64,000 nt of DNA, taken from assembly GCF_036607905.1 (NCBI RefSeq), contig NZ_CP144555.1, positions 3,658,001 to 3,722,000 of the forward strand. The letters are read 5' to 3'. The stretch comes from Streptomyces sp. SCSIO 75703. GTDB lineage: Bacteria; Actinomycetota; Actinomycetes; Streptomycetales; Streptomycetaceae. Made by a program: the position numbers and the translations under genes. The notes under the pieces are model-generated. The model searched no databases. It saw only the letters and a list, made by a program, of their open reading frames with translations, and was not told the origin of the DNA. Position 1 is the first letter of the stretch; every line of letters begins with the position of its first letter. Shown here piece by piece: positions 15,740 to 25,071 of the stretch.

Positions 15740-17026
15740 GTGAAGGTCCTCGTCATCGGCGGCGGCGCCCGCGAACACGCCCTGTGCCGTTCCCTGTCCC
15801 TCGACCCCGACGTCACCGCGCTGCACTGCGCACCCGGCAACGCCGGCATCGCCGAGGTCGCCGAACTGCACCCGGTCGACGCCCTCGACGGCGCGGCCGT
15901 CGCCGCGCTGGCCACCGGACTCGGCGCCGACCTGGTCGTGGTCGGACCGGAGGCGCCGCTCGTCGCCGGGGTCGCCGACGCCGTGCGCGAGGCGGGTGTC
16001 CCGGTCTTCGGCCCCTCCGCCCAGGCCGCCCGGCTGGAGGGCTCCAAGGCCTTCGCCAAGGACGTCATGGCAGGCGCCGGCGTGCCCACGGCCCGCTCCT
16101 ACGTCTGTGCGACGCCCGAGGAGGTCGACGCGGCCCTCACCGCCTTCGGCGCCCCCTACGTCGTCAAGGACGACGGACTGGCCGCCGGCAAGGGCGTCGT
16201 CGTCACGTCCGACGTCGAGGCCGCCCGCGCGCACGCCGGCGCCTGCCTGGGTGCCGGAGACGCCTCCCGCGAGCCCGGCGGCGGCGTCGTCATCGAGGAG
16301 TACCTCGACGGCCCCGAGGTCTCCCTCTTCGCCGTCACCGACGGCGAGACCGTCCGCCCGCTGCAGCCCGCCCAGGACTTCAAGCGCGCCCTCGACGGCG
16401 ACGAAGGCCCCAACACCGGCGGCATGGGCGCCTACTCGCCGCTGCCCTGGGCCGACCCCAAGCTGGTCGACGAGGTCGTCGAGAGCGTGCTCCAGCCGAC
16501 GGTGGACGAGATGCGCCGCCGCGGCACCCCGTTCTCCGGGCTCCTCTACGCCGGGCTGGCGATCACCGCCCGCGGGGTCCGCGTGATCGAGTTCAACGCC
16601 CGTTTCGGCGACCCCGAGACCCAGGTCGTCCTGGCCCGCCTGCGCACGCCGCTCGCCGGGCTGCTGCTGGCCGCCGCCACCGGCACCCTCGCCGACCTGG
16701 AGCCGCTGCGCTGGAGCGAGGACGCGGCCGTCACCGTCGTCGTCGCCTCCCACAACTACCCCGGCACCCCGCGCACCGGCGACCCGGTCACCGGCCTCGA
16801 CGAGGTGGCCGCCCAGGACGCCCCGCACGCCTACGTCCTGCACGCCGGCACCCGCCGGGAGGGCGACGCCGTCGTCAGCGCCGGCGGGCGCGTCCTGTCC
16901 GTCACCGCCACCGGGGCGGACCTGGCCGAGGCCCGCGAGCGCGCCTACCGGGCCGTCGCCCGCGTCGGCCTCGACGGCTCCCAGCACCGTACGGACATCG
17001 CGGCGAAGGCGGCGGCGGAGTCCTGA
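15740..17026 (+). CDS. purD: Phosphoribosylamine-glycine ligase (GAR synthetase)
   Basis: A 428-residue ATP-grasp enzyme. It joins glycine to phosphoribosylamine with ATP, step 2 of purine synthesis. The N-terminal nucleotide-fold motif is [11 protein letters not shown] (residues 5-15). The ATP-grasp part includes [24 protein letters not shown] (about 140-154), [12 protein letters not shown] and the metal-binding [12 protein letters not shown] (about 289-300). GTG 15740 is the family start. It is followed by a hairpin terminator and is not in an operon with the other pur genes of the window. Confidence 0.96.
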   Translation: MKVLVIGGGAREHALCRSLSLDPDVTALHCAPGNAGIAEVAELHPVDALDGAAVAALATGLGADLVVVGPEAPLVAGVADAVREAGVPVFGPSAQAARLEGSKAFAKDVMAGAGVPTARSYVCATPEEVDAALTAFGAPYVVKDDGLAAGKGVVVTSDVEAARAHAGACLGAGDASREPGGGVVIEEYLDGPEVSLFAVTDGETVRPLQPAQDFKRALDGDEGPNTGGMGAYSPLPWADPKLVDEVVESVLQPTVDEMRRRGTPFSGLLYAGLAITARGVRVIEFNARFGDPETQVVLARLRTPLAGLLLAAATGTLADLEPLRWSEDAAVTVVVASHNYPGTPRTGDPVTGLDEVAAQDAPHAYVLHAGTRREGDAVVSAGGRVLSVTATGADLAEARERAYRAVARVGLDGSQHRTDIAAKAAAES

Positions 17027-17231
17027 CCGGCACCGGGGGCGTGCCCCGGCGGCCCCGGCACCGGCCCCTCACCGGTCCGCCCGCCAGTCTCTCCCCCCCG
17101 CCGGTCCACTGCCGGACCGTCCGCCCAGTCGGCCCACCACCGGTCCACTGCCGGTCCACCACCGGTCCACTGCCGGTCCGCTCCGCCGGCCCGGAAAGCG
17201 CCCCCTTCGCGCCCCGGCGCACGGGACCTGC
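17027..17231. repeat. Non-coding repeats after purD
   Basis: Tandem copies of a CCGGTCCACTGC/CCGGTCCACCAC-type 12-mer run from about 17100 to 17185. They are out of keeping with coding DNA. The 466-base gap (17027-17492) holds these repeats, the purD terminator and the promoter of the next gene. Confidence 0.5.
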
Positions 17232-17265
17232 CAGGCCCCGGCTTCCTTCTGGGAACCGGGGCCTG
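17232..17265 (+). terminator. purD terminator
   Basis: An inverted repeat with 10-bp outer arms (17232-17241 with 17256-17265, CAGGCCCCGG type), extended by an inner TTCC/GGAA pair around a TTCT loop. Confidence 0.65.
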
Positions 17266-17492
17266 ACCCTTGCTGTCCGTCACCCAGCTCTCCCCAAAGC
17301 CATTCCATCGAGTGACCGATGAGCCATACGGCTGACGTGGACCGAGGCCCCAACTAGGGTGCCGCGCAGGCATTCCGGCACTTGGCCCACCGGCATTGCG
17401 ATGTCGGTGGCGAGTGCCACAGTGGGGTCATGGGCAACTCCAGGAGAGCAAGAGGACGGTCGGGGACGGCAAGGAGGGGGTGAGGTCCGCAC

Positions 17493-19400
17493 GTGACCGC
17501 AACCGGTGGTGTGGAAAGGGGCGCCCAGGCGGCGCGTGCGCGGGCGCTCGCCGTGCTGCACGTCCGCAGCCGGGCGCTGGCCGTGGCCCTCGTACCGGCC
17601 GCCGTCGCCGTCGTCCTGCTGGTGGGCGGGCTGACCGGCCATTTCGCGGGTCCGGCGTGGGACGCGGCCCGCTGGGCCGTCTGCGTCCTCGCGCTGCTCG
17701 TCCTGCTCGGCGCGGCGGCCGTCGCCCTGGTCGTCGCCCGCGCCCGGCCCGCCGTCACCCCGACGGTGCCGGTCTCCGAGGAGTCCGCCCCCGACCTCTA
17801 CGGGCTGGTGCGCGACCTCGCCGACCGGCTCGGCGTCCCCGCCCCCTCCGCGATAGCCCTGACGCCGGACTGCGACAGCTGGCTGGAGGACCGTACGCAT
17901 CCGGCCCACGGGCCGCCGCCCGCCGGTGATCCCCAGGAGGCGATCGTCCCTCCGGACGCCGCCCGCCGCCGGGCCGCCGTCGCGCCGGTGCTCGTCATCG
18001 GCTCACCCTTCCTGTGGTGGATGCGGGTCGGCGAACTGCGCGCGGTGCTCGCCCCGGTCGTCGCCGGTACGGGCCCTTCCGCCCACCCCGACATAGCCGC
18101 CGCCCGCCGTTTCATACGCGGGCTGGACGCCGCCGTCGCCGTGGCCGCGACGGGTGGCCGGGGGCCGTTCCTCCGGGTGGCGTACGCGGGTCTCGGTCAG
18201 GTGTCCCGCATGCTGCTGCACGGCTGCCGCGAACACGCGGTGGAGATGGAGCGCGGGGTGGCGGCCGCCGCCGCCGAACGCGCCCAGGCGGTGGACTACG
18301 GGCTGCGGATCGTCGCCCAGGAGCAGGTCGGCCTGGCGTACGCGGGCTGGGACCGGCTGCTGACCCGGGTGGCGCTGCCCGCCTGGCGGATGGGCCGGTG
18401 GCCCTCCCGGCTGGACGCCGGCGTGGTCGCCGCCCTCACGGAACTGTCCCGGCGGGACCGTCTGGCCGAAGGTTTCACCACCCGGCTGGGCGAGCGTCCC
18501 GCCTGCGACCTGCTGGAGGAGCCCGGCGCCATCGACGGGGCGGTCTCCCTGCTCGCCGCCCGCCTCTTCCACGGGGGCCCCGCGGAGTCCCGGCCGGACT
18601 GGGCACCGGTCGAGTGGGAGGAGTACCCGGAGGAGGTCGTCGACCGGACCTGGCGCACCGACGCCGCCCGGCTCCACCGCGTCCTGGACACCCTCGGCGT
18701 CCGCCGCTCCGCCGACGACGTGCCCGGCGCCGACGGCCCCACGCTGGCCCGCGTCCTGAACCACCTCGCGCTCCCGCCGGCCGCCGGCCGCGCCCCCGCC
18801 CTCCCCGACTCCGACGGGCACGGCCCCGCCCGCGCCCTCAACGGCTCCGCGGCCTCCCCGCCCCACGCCCCCGCGCACGACCACGAGCCTGGCCACGACC
18901 CCCACGACCCCCACGATCCCCACGGCCACGGCCATCCCCACGACCCCCAGGGCCTCTTCGCGGACGAGGACGACGACCTCGCCGACACCACCGCCTCCGG
19001 TGCCGCCCTGGCCGCCGGGCTCAGCGCCCAGCTGGCCCGCGAGGAGGCCGCGGGGGCCCTCTCGGCACCGGCCGGCGCGACGGCGGGCCCGGCCGGACCC
19101 GAGGCCGCCTTCTGGGACGACCGGGCGCTCCCGCTCTTCCCGCTCCGGCCCCCGCGTTCCGGGCGCGAGATCCTCACCGACCACATCACGGCGATGGTCT
19201 GCTGCGCCGCGATGGACACGGCCGGCGCGCTCCCCGGCCTCGACTGGCTCGACGGCCCCACGCTCCTGATCGGCGGCGCCCGCGCCTCCGACCTGGCCCC
19301 ACGCGTCCTCAGCCTCGTCGAGAGCGGCGACCCCGACCCCCTGCGGGCCTGGCTGACCGACCTCGGCATACGCCCGGAGAAGCCGGTCCGCCTGGTCTGA
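17493..19400 (+). CDS. Membrane protein with degenerate M48-like domain and His/Asp-rich insert
   Basis: A 635-residue protein. Two membrane segments lie at residues 28-50 and 57-82 ([17 protein letters not shown]). The next part resembles M48 peptidases: FLWWMRVGELRAVLAPVVAG (about 170-190) sits where active enzymes have ELRAVLAHELGH, but the zinc ligands and catalytic Glu are replaced by Pro and Val. A His/Asp/Pro-rich insert (residues 460-492, repeated HDP and HGHGHP) may bind metal. The C-terminal LTDHITAMVCCAAMDTAG segment is conserved-looking. The GTG start follows AAGGAGGGGG. It is probably a non-catalytic relative; its function is unknown. It lies alone between purD and the next gene, both on the same strand. 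Confidence 0.6.
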   Translation: MTATGGVERGAQAARARALAVLHVRSRALAVALVPAAVAVVLLVGGLTGHFAGPAWDAARWAVCVLALLVLLGAAAVALVVARARPAVTPTVPVSEESAPDLYGLVRDLADRLGVPAPSAIALTPDCDSWLEDRTHPAHGPPPAGDPQEAIVPPDAARRRAAVAPVLVIGSPFLWWMRVGELRAVLAPVVAGTGPSAHPDIAAARRFIRGLDAAVAVAATGGRGPFLRVAYAGLGQVSRMLLHGCREHAVEMERGVAAAAAERAQAVDYGLRIVAQEQVGLAYAGWDRLLTRVALPAWRMGRWPSRLDAGVVAALTELSRRDRLAEGFTTRLGERPACDLLEEPGAIDGAVSLLAARLFHGGPAESRPDWAPVEWEEYPEEVVDRTWRTDAARLHRVLDTLGVRRSADDVPGADGPTLARVLNHLALPPAAGRAPALPDSDGHGPARALNGSAASPPHAPAHDHEPGHDPHDPHDPHGHGHPHDPQGLFADEDDDLADTTASGAALAAGLSAQLAREEAAGALSAPAGATAGPAGPEAAFWDDRALPLFPLRPPRSGREILTDHITAMVCCAAMDTAGALPGLDWLDGPTLLIGGARASDLAPRVLSLVESGDPDPLRAWLTDLGIRPEKPVRLV

Positions 19401-19920
19401 CCAGGCCCGGTCTTCTCCGCCCTCGGAGCACGCCCTCGCGCCCCGGTGGCACCGGCCGGCCCGCACGCCACGCCGACCCACCGGACCCCCGGTAAGACCC
19501 GCCGCCCCCTCCGGCACGGTCCCGCCGCACTCCCCGACCCACCGCGCCCCCACGACCCACCGCGCCCCCACGACCTGCCACGCCCCCACGACCTGCCGCA
19601 CCCCTCCGGCCCACCCCCGCCCTCCGGCCCGCCGCACCCCTCCCGGCCCGCCCCTCCCACGTCCCCTCACGCCCTCCCCACCCCCGGCGTCCACTCCACT
19701 CCCCGCAACTCACCCCCCACCCGGTCCACCACCTCACCCCCGTCCCTTCACCTCCGAAACCGGTCTCCCCACTTCCACTTCGGCTCGCTTCACGACGAAC
19801 CGTGACCACACCCGCGCCACATGTGATGTGCTGGGACCGATCGCGTACGAGGCACAGGCGTTCGTCTCCACGCACGGTGCGACCGCGGGGCAGGCCGGGA
19901 GAGAGGGAGAGGGACGTCCC
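19401..19920. other. Non-coding gap with C-rich tandem repeats
   Basis: About 520 bases. From 19535 to 19640 there are repeats of CCCCCACGACC and CACCCCTCC types, and the following 120 bases are also C-rich. The frame could be read further upstream of the next gene, but it lacks a Shine-Dalgarno and the composition is not that of a gene. The promoter of the next gene is probably at 19790-19900. Confidence 0.45.
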
Positions 19921-21453
19921 ATGGGGTCCGAGCACATCCGCCGCTGGGAGCCGGCCGTACGGGCACACGCCCTGACGGACCCCTTCGGACCGGGCCCCGT
20001 CCCCTGGCCGCGCGGCACCGAGACGCTTCCCGCCGACCCGTCCCGGACCGCCCACGCCAACGCCCCGGCTCCCGTCCCCGCGACCGCGCCCGCGGAGCGC
20101 GCCCCCTTCCCCCACCCCCGGCACCGCGCCGCCGCCCCACGCCCCACGGAGCACACCCCGCCCGGAGCCCTGCGCGCCGCCGACGACATCCGACGCCAGA
20201 TCAAGGGCTTCACCGCCACCGGCGCCGTCGCACCCGGCGAGGACCTCGACTTCCACATCGGCGTCGACCCGCCCCAGCCGTTCGGCGTCGACGTCTACCG
20301 GATCGGCCACTACGGCGGCGAGGGCGCGGCACGCATCACCGGCAGCCCCCGGCTGTCCGGCATGGTCCAGCCGCCGCCGCTGACCGCCGACCGCACCGTC
20401 TCCTGCCACCACTGGTGGCTGTCCTGGCGGTTCCGGGTCCCGGCGTACTGGGGTGTCGGCGCCTACGTGGCCGTGCTGACCACCGCCGACGGGCACCGCA
20501 CGCACATCCCCTTCACCGTCCGCGACGACCGCGCCGCCGACCTGCTGCTCGTCCTGCCCGACGTCACCTGGCAGGCGTACAACCTCTACCCGGCCGACGG
20601 CCGGACCGGCGCCAGCCTGCACCACGCCTGGGACGAGGAGGGCCGGCTGCTCGGCGAGGCCGACGCCGCGACCACCGTCTCCTTCGACCGGCCCTACGCG
20701 GGCACCGGCCTGCCCCCCTACGCCGGGCACGCCTACGACGTCATCCGCTTCGCCGAGCGCTACGGCTACGACCTCGCCTACGCCAACGCCGTCGACCTGC
20801 ACACCGGCCGCGTCGACCCCACCCGGTACCGGGGCCTGGTCTTCCCCGGCCGGGACGCGTACTGGACCGCGGCGATGCGGGACACCGCCGAACGCGCCCG
20901 CGCGCTGGGCACCTCCCTGGTCTTCCTCTCCGCGGGCAGCCTCTCCCGGCGGGCCGAGCTGAGCGCGTCGCCCTCCGGCGCCCCCGGCCGTCTGCTCAGC
21001 GGCAGGGGGCGCCGCGGCACCGGCCGGCCGGCGCTGTGGCGGGAGACCGACCGCGCCGAACAGCGGCTGCTCGGCATCCAGCACGCCGGCGCCGTCCCCG
21101 CGCCACACCCGCTGATCGTCCGCAACGACGGGCACTGGCTGTGGGAGGCCACCGGAGCCCACGAGGGCGACCCGATCGAGGGCCTGGTCGCGGGCGAGGC
21201 CGACCGGTACTTCCCGCGCACCCCGCTCCCCGACCACGAGGAGAGGGTGCTGCTCGCCCACTCCCCGTACACCGACGCCGAGGGCGCCCCGCGCCACCAG
21301 GAGACGTCGCTGTACCGGGCCCCCTCCGGCGCCTGGGTCTTCGCCTCCGGCACCTGTGCGTGGTCCCCGGCACTGGACCGCCCCGGCCACGTCGACGCGC
21401 GCATCCAGCGCGCCACGGCCAACCTCCTGGACCGCGTCTGCAAACGGGACTGA
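19921..21453 (+). CDS. N,N-dimethylformamidase large-subunit-like protein
   Basis: A 510-residue protein. The ATG at 19921 follows AGAGGGAGAGGGA. After a Pro-rich N-terminal segment (residues 1-80), residues 85-165 form a beta-sandwich-like region (PGEDLDFHIGV, VDVYRIGHYGGEG). Residues 175-505 resemble the large-subunit domain of N,N-dimethylformamidase: LLLVLPDVTWQAYNLY, then YDVIRFAERYGYDLAY and PTRYRGLVFPGRDAYW. In the true enzyme this subunit carries iron with a small subunit; no small-subunit gene is next to it here. I cannot confirm amidase activity. No signal peptide is evident. It is probably monocistronic. Confidence 0.65.
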   Translation: MGSEHIRRWEPAVRAHALTDPFGPGPVPWPRGTETLPADPSRTAHANAPAPVPATAPAERAPFPHPRHRAAAPRPTEHTPPGALRAADDIRRQIKGFTATGAVAPGEDLDFHIGVDPPQPFGVDVYRIGHYGGEGAARITGSPRLSGMVQPPPLTADRTVSCHHWWLSWRFRVPAYWGVGAYVAVLTTADGHRTHIPFTVRDDRAADLLLVLPDVTWQAYNLYPADGRTGASLHHAWDEEGRLLGEADAATTVSFDRPYAGTGLPPYAGHAYDVIRFAERYGYDLAYANAVDLHTGRVDPTRYRGLVFPGRDAYWTAAMRDTAERARALGTSLVFLSAGSLSRRAELSASPSGAPGRLLSGRGRRGTGRPALWRETDRAEQRLLGIQHAGAVPAPHPLIVRNDGHWLWEATGAHEGDPIEGLVAGEADRYFPRTPLPDHEERVLLAHSPYTDAEGAPRHQETSLYRAPSGAWVFASGTCAWSPALDRPGHVDARIQRATANLLDRVCKRD

Positions 21454-21658
21454 TCCCGCCCGGCCGGGGACGGCCTCCAGCCACCAGGGGACCGGACCGC
21501 CGCCCGGCCCACCCCCACCTGGGCACGCCTACCACCACCACCCGCATGCCACGCCGGACCGGCCGAAGCCCCAGGCCGGCCCGCCGCCACCCCGCGCCGA
21601 GACCCGCCTCCCGAATACGGGAGAATCACGTCATTGGACAGAACCACGGGGAGGAACC

Positions 21659-22564
21659 GTGTCCGGATTCGTCGAAAAGCCCGAGCCGACCGAGGTCCCG
21701 GGCCTGGTGCATCTGCACACCGGCAAGGTGCGCGACCTCTACCGCAACGAGGCCGGCGACCTCGTCATGGTCGCCAGCGACCGCGTCTCCGCCTACGACT
21801 GGGTGCTGCCGACCGAGATCCCCGACAAGGGCCGCATCCTCACCCAGCTCTCCCTGTGGTGGTTCGAGCAGCTCGCCGACCTGGTCCCGCACCACGTGAT
21901 CAGCACCGGGCTGCCCCCCGGCGCCCCCGCCGACTGGGAGGGCCGGGCCCTGGTCTGCGCCTCGCTGCGCATGGTCCCCGTCGAGTGCGTGGCCCGCGGC
22001 TACCTCACCGGCTCCGGTCTCGCCGAGTACCGGCAGACCCGTACCGTCTGCGGGCTCGCCCTGCCCGAGGGCCTGGTCGACGGCTCCGAGCTGCCCGCCC
22101 CGATCTTCACCCCGGCCACCAAGGCCGAGGTCGGCGAGCACGACGAGAACGTCTCCTACGAGGAGGTCGCCCACCGGGTCGGCCCCGACACCGCGGCCCG
22201 GCTGCGCCAGGTGACCCTGGCCGTCTACTCCCGCGCCCGGGACATCGCCCGCGAGCGCGGCATCATCCTCGCGGACACCAAGTTCGAGTTCGGCTTCGCC
22301 GAGGGCGACGGGGACCTCGTCCTCGCCGACGAGGTCCTCACCCCGGACTCCTCCCGCTTCTGGCCGGCCGACCGCTGGCAGCCCGGCCGCGCCCAGCCCT
22401 CGTACGACAAGCAGTTCGTGCGGGACTGGCTCACCTCGGCCGAGTCCGGCTGGGACCGTACCGGCGAGCAGCCGCCGCCGGCGTTGCCCGAGCGGATCGT
22501 GGAGGCGACCCGGGCGCGGTACGTCGAGGCGTACGAGCGGCTGACCGGCCTGACCTGGTCGTAG
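21659..22564 (+). CDS. purC: SAICAR synthetase (phosphoribosylaminoimidazole-succinocarboxamide synthase)
   Basis: A 301-residue enzyme that joins aspartate to CAIR with ATP in purine synthesis. Family signatures are HTGKVRDLY (about residues 15-23), ASDRVSAYDWVLPTEIPDKG, LRMVPVECVARGYLTGSG (about 106-123), ADTKFEFGF (about 204) and LADEVLTPDSSRFW (about 222). The GTG start at 21659 follows GGGGAGGAA. The ATG-initiated extension upstream is low-complexity and rejected. A bidirectional hairpin terminator follows. Confidence 0.96.
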   Translation: MSGFVEKPEPTEVPGLVHLHTGKVRDLYRNEAGDLVMVASDRVSAYDWVLPTEIPDKGRILTQLSLWWFEQLADLVPHHVISTGLPPGAPADWEGRALVCASLRMVPVECVARGYLTGSGLAEYRQTRTVCGLALPEGLVDGSELPAPIFTPATKAEVGEHDENVSYEEVAHRVGPDTAARLRQVTLAVYSRARDIARERGIILADTKFEFGFAEGDGDLVLADEVLTPDSSRFWPADRWQPGRAQPSYDKQFVRDWLTSAESGWDRTGEQPPPALPERIVEATRARYVEAYERLTGLTWS

Positions 22565-22576
22565 CCCGGACCCCGG

Positions 22577-22627
22577 CGGTTCCGGCCGGGGGAACGACGA
22601 AGCCCCCGGCCGGAACCGGGGGCTTCG
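22577..22627. terminator. Bidirectional terminator between purC and tRNA-Gly
   Basis: Two overlapping hairpins: a 16-bp pair 22577-22592 with 22603-22618, and a competing 13-bp stem (ACGAAGCCCCCGG type, about 22597-22628). It would end purC from the left and the leftward tRNA-Gly from the right. Confidence 0.75.
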
Positions 22628-22635
22628 TTCAGCGG

Positions 22636-22708
22636 AGCGGACGACGAGGTTCGAACTCGCGACCTCAACCTTGGCAAGGTTGCGCTCTACCAGCTGAGCT
22701 ACGTCCGC
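22636..22708 (-). tRNA. tRNA-Gly(GCC), copy 1
   Basis: Cloverleaf read leftward from 22708: acceptor GCGGACG/CGTCCGC, D-arm AGCTCAGCTGGTAGAGC, anticodon GCC in a CTTGCCAAG loop, T-loop GTTCGAA. CCA is not encoded. The body is identical to the copy at 27107-27179. Confidence 0.95.
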
Positions 22709-22730
22709 GTGCGCCGTGGCGCGACAGCCA

Positions 22731-23348
22731 CTATACCCAACCGCGCTCCCGCGCGAGCCGGACCGCCGCGTGCCGGTTCTCCGCCCCGAGCTTGGTGACG
22801 GCCGACGACAGGTAGTTGCGTACGGTGCCCTCCGCGAGCGCGGCCCGCTCGGCGATCTCCGCGACGGGCGCCCCGTCGGCCGCGTGTTCCAGTACCTCGG
22901 CCTCGCGCGCGGTCAGCGGCGAGTCCCCGGCGGAGATCGCGTCGGCGGCCAACTCGGGGTCGACGTAGCGGTTTCCCGCGTGCACGGTGCGGATGAGTTC
23001 GGCCAGCCGCTGCGCGCTGACGGTCTTGGGGACGAAGCCGCGCACGCCCGCGGCCAGCGCCCGTTTCAGGTGGCCGGGGCGCCCGTGACCGGTCACGATC
23101 AGCACCTTGCAGCCGGGGAGTTCGGTGCGCAGCGATGTGGCGACCTTCACACCGTCCGCGCCGGGCATCTGGAGGTCGAGCACGGCGACGTCGGGCTCGT
23201 GCGCGCGGGCCATCGCCAGCGCCTCCGGGCCGGTGGCCGCCTCGGCGACGACGCGGAGGTCGTCCTCCAGCGAGAGCAGGGCGGCGAGCGCCCCGCGGAT
23301 GAGGTGCTCGTCGTCCGCGAGCAGCACCCGCACGAGGGGCGTACTCAC
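22731..23348 (-). CDS. NarL/LuxR-type response regulator
   Basis: A 205-residue two-component response regulator. The receiver domain (residues 5-120) has the acidic pair ADDE (11-14), phospho-acceptor Asp in VAVLDLQMPG (about 57), the Thr in IVTGHG, and the Lys in FVPKTV. The C-terminal LuxR helix-turn-helix (about 143-200) shows LTAREAEVLEHAADG and IAERAALAEGTVRNYLSSAV. It is paired with the histidine kinase at 23774-25033 and the ABC exporter beyond it, in a leftward operon. It likely controls that exporter, as in DesK/DesR-like efflux systems of Gram-positives. The signal is unknown. Confidence 0.9.
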   Translation of the reverse strand: MSTPLVRVLLADDEHLIRGALAALLSLEDDLRVVAEAATGPEALAMARAHEPDVAVLDLQMPGADGVKVATSLRTELPGCKVLIVTGHGRPGHLKRALAAGVRGFVPKTVSAQRLAELIRTVHAGNRYVDPELAADAISAGDSPLTAREAEVLEHAADGAPVAEIAERAALAEGTVRNYLSSAVTKLGAENRHAAVRLARERGWV

Positions 23349-23728
23349 ACGCCACCCCCGCCCACCGCGCTGCTCGCCGTACGGCTTTTCACCGTCACGT
23401 TGTCCCCGGTGCCGGTCCGGCCTGCCGCGCAGCCCACGTCCGCCGCGCCGGGCGCCGAGCCGTCCACGCCGGCCACGGTGCGCGCCGCGCCGCTCCCGCC
23501 GAGCCCACCACTCCCGCGTGCCGCGCCGGGCGCCGCGCCGCTCCCGCGTGCCGTGGCACCCCCGGCCACCGCCATCGCCTCCGCTACCTCACCGGTCACC
23601 CAAGTCTCCCCATTCGCCCCAGCACCACCGGCCACCACTGATTCCCTCATCTGGACGACGCTTCCGGCCTCGCCGCCCCCACGGGCCCTGCCCGCCCCAC
23701 CGGTCACGCCCGTCTTCCCCACGGCCAC
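23345..23728 (-). CDS. Possible small Gly/Ala-rich reading frame between kinase and regulator
   Basis: A 127-codon frame starting at GTG 23728 after a GGGAGGGG sequence and overlapping the response-regulator start. It fills a 425-base gap that is normally short in such operons. The product is nearly all Gly, Ala, Val and Thr with no domain. By eye its third-position GC is lower than in the neighbouring genes (about three quarters over the first 49 codons), which argues against long-maintained coding. It may be a translated linker or simply expanded non-coding DNA. Confidence 0.25.
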   Translation of the reverse strand: MAVGKTGVTGGAGRARGGGEAGSVVQMRESVVAGGAGANGETWVTGEVAEAMAVAGGATARGSGAAPGAARGSGGLGGSGAARTVAGVDGSAPGAADVGCAAGRTGTGDNVTVKSRTASSAVGGGGV

Positions 23729-23773
23729 ACCCCTCCCAGCCGCCGCCCCGCCGCACCACCGGCCCCATCGGCG

Positions 23774-25033
23774 TCACAACCCCCCGCCCGCGACCACCCC
23801 GGCGACTCCGGCGGCATCGGCGACGGCACCGCCCCCCACCGGCACCTCAGCCCGCAGCCGGAAGACGCCCTTGCCGGCCGGGCCCGCCTCCAGCGTGCCG
23901 CCCACCGCGGCGAGCCGTTCGCGCAGACCGGCGAGGCCGGAGCCGCCGGGCCGGTCGGCGGACGGCGCGGGCGCCCCGTCGTTCTCCACCGTGAGCACCA
24001 CACGCCCCTTCGCCCTGCGCACCGTCACGGCGCAGGACTTCGCGTCCCCGTGCCGCAGCACGTTGGTGGTCGCCTCCCGCACCACCCAGCCGAGCGCCGA
24101 CTGCGCCCCGGCGGGCAGCCCGGACGGGTCGCCGGCCACCTCGCAGGCGATGCCGGCGGCGGTCAGCACGCCCCGGGCACCCGTGATCTCGACCTCCAGG
24201 TCGGCCTCCCGGTAGCCGCGCACCACGTCCCGCACCTCGCGCTGCGACTCCTGGGCGATGCGCTGCACCTCGATCATCTGCTCGACGGCCTCGGGCCGGC
24301 CGCGCCGGGCCAACCGCACCGCCAGTTCGCTCTTGAGGGCGATGACCGCGAGGTTGCGGCCCATCACGTCGTGCAGGTCCCGCCCGAAGCGCAGCCGCTC
24401 CTCGGCGACCGCGAGCCGTGCCCGGGTCTCGCGGGCCTCGTCGAGGGCGTAGACGGCGTTGAGCAGCCGGACCGAGAAGACCGAGGTGAACGCCACGAAA
24501 CCGCCGCCGATCAGCACGATGAGCGCGGTCGAGGCGGCGGCCGTCACGCCCGTCCCCCACGCCGCCGAGACCAGCCCCGCACCGGCGGCGAAGCCCGCGA
24601 CCACGGCGCACACGCGCCGCCGGGTGCGTATGCCGAGCGCGATGACGCCGGGCCCGAAGCACAGGACGATGCCGAAGGCCGCGCCCGCCGCCTGGCCCGT
24701 GCCCTCGCCGCCCGGACCGTGCCGCGCCAGCGCGGTGGCGGCCGTCGCGACCACACCGGTGGCGGCGGCGAGCGCCCACAGCAGCCGCACCGGCTGTTCC
24801 CGGCGGCCCCGGGTCCAGTCCAGGGAGCGCGAGGTCGCGGGCAGCATCAGCGCGGCGTGCCCGGAGACCAGCAGGACCAGCCCGCCCGCGATCCGGGGCC
24901 CGGCGTGCTGCAGGGCGGTCGTGCCGACGGTGAGGAGTTCCAGGAGCGCGAAGGAGTGGAACGACCACCGCGTGTACGTCTCCACCTTCGCCGGCGTGCT
25001 CTTCCGGCGCCACCAGCTCCCCGGCCTGCCCAT
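23774..25033 (-). CDS. Sensor histidine kinase (HisKA_3 type)
   Basis: A 419-residue membrane kinase. Residues 22-185 hold about six hydrophobic segments (FALLELLTVGTTALQHAG, IAGGLVLLVSGHAALMLP, and others). A short coiled segment leads to the HisKA_3 dimerisation domain with the phospho-acceptor His in RFGRDLHDVMGRNLAVIA (about residue 223). The HATPase_c domain has WVVREATTNVLRHGD (N box, about 317), VENDGAP and GGSGLAGLRERLAAVGG (G box). ATG 25033 is chosen because the earlier in-frame part belongs to the intergenic region with the permease. It pairs with the response regulator at 22731-23348. Confidence 0.9.
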   Translation of the reverse strand: MGRPGSWWRRKSTPAKVETYTRWSFHSFALLELLTVGTTALQHAGPRIAGGLVLLVSGHAALMLPATSRSLDWTRGRREQPVRLLWALAAATGVVATAATALARHGPGGEGTGQAAGAAFGIVLCFGPGVIALGIRTRRRVCAVVAGFAAGAGLVSAAWGTGVTAAASTALIVLIGGGFVAFTSVFSVRLLNAVYALDEARETRARLAVAEERLRFGRDLHDVMGRNLAVIALKSELAVRLARRGRPEAVEQMIEVQRIAQESQREVRDVVRGYREADLEVEITGARGVLTAAGIACEVAGDPSGLPAGAQSALGWVVREATTNVLRHGDAKSCAVTVRRAKGRVVLTVENDGAPAPSADRPGGSGLAGLRERLAAVGGTLEAGPAGKGVFRLRAEVPVGGGAVADAAGVAGVVAGGGL

Positions 25034-25071
25034 CGTCTCGTCCCGTCCTCCCGGCCGTGCGGCCCGTGTCG

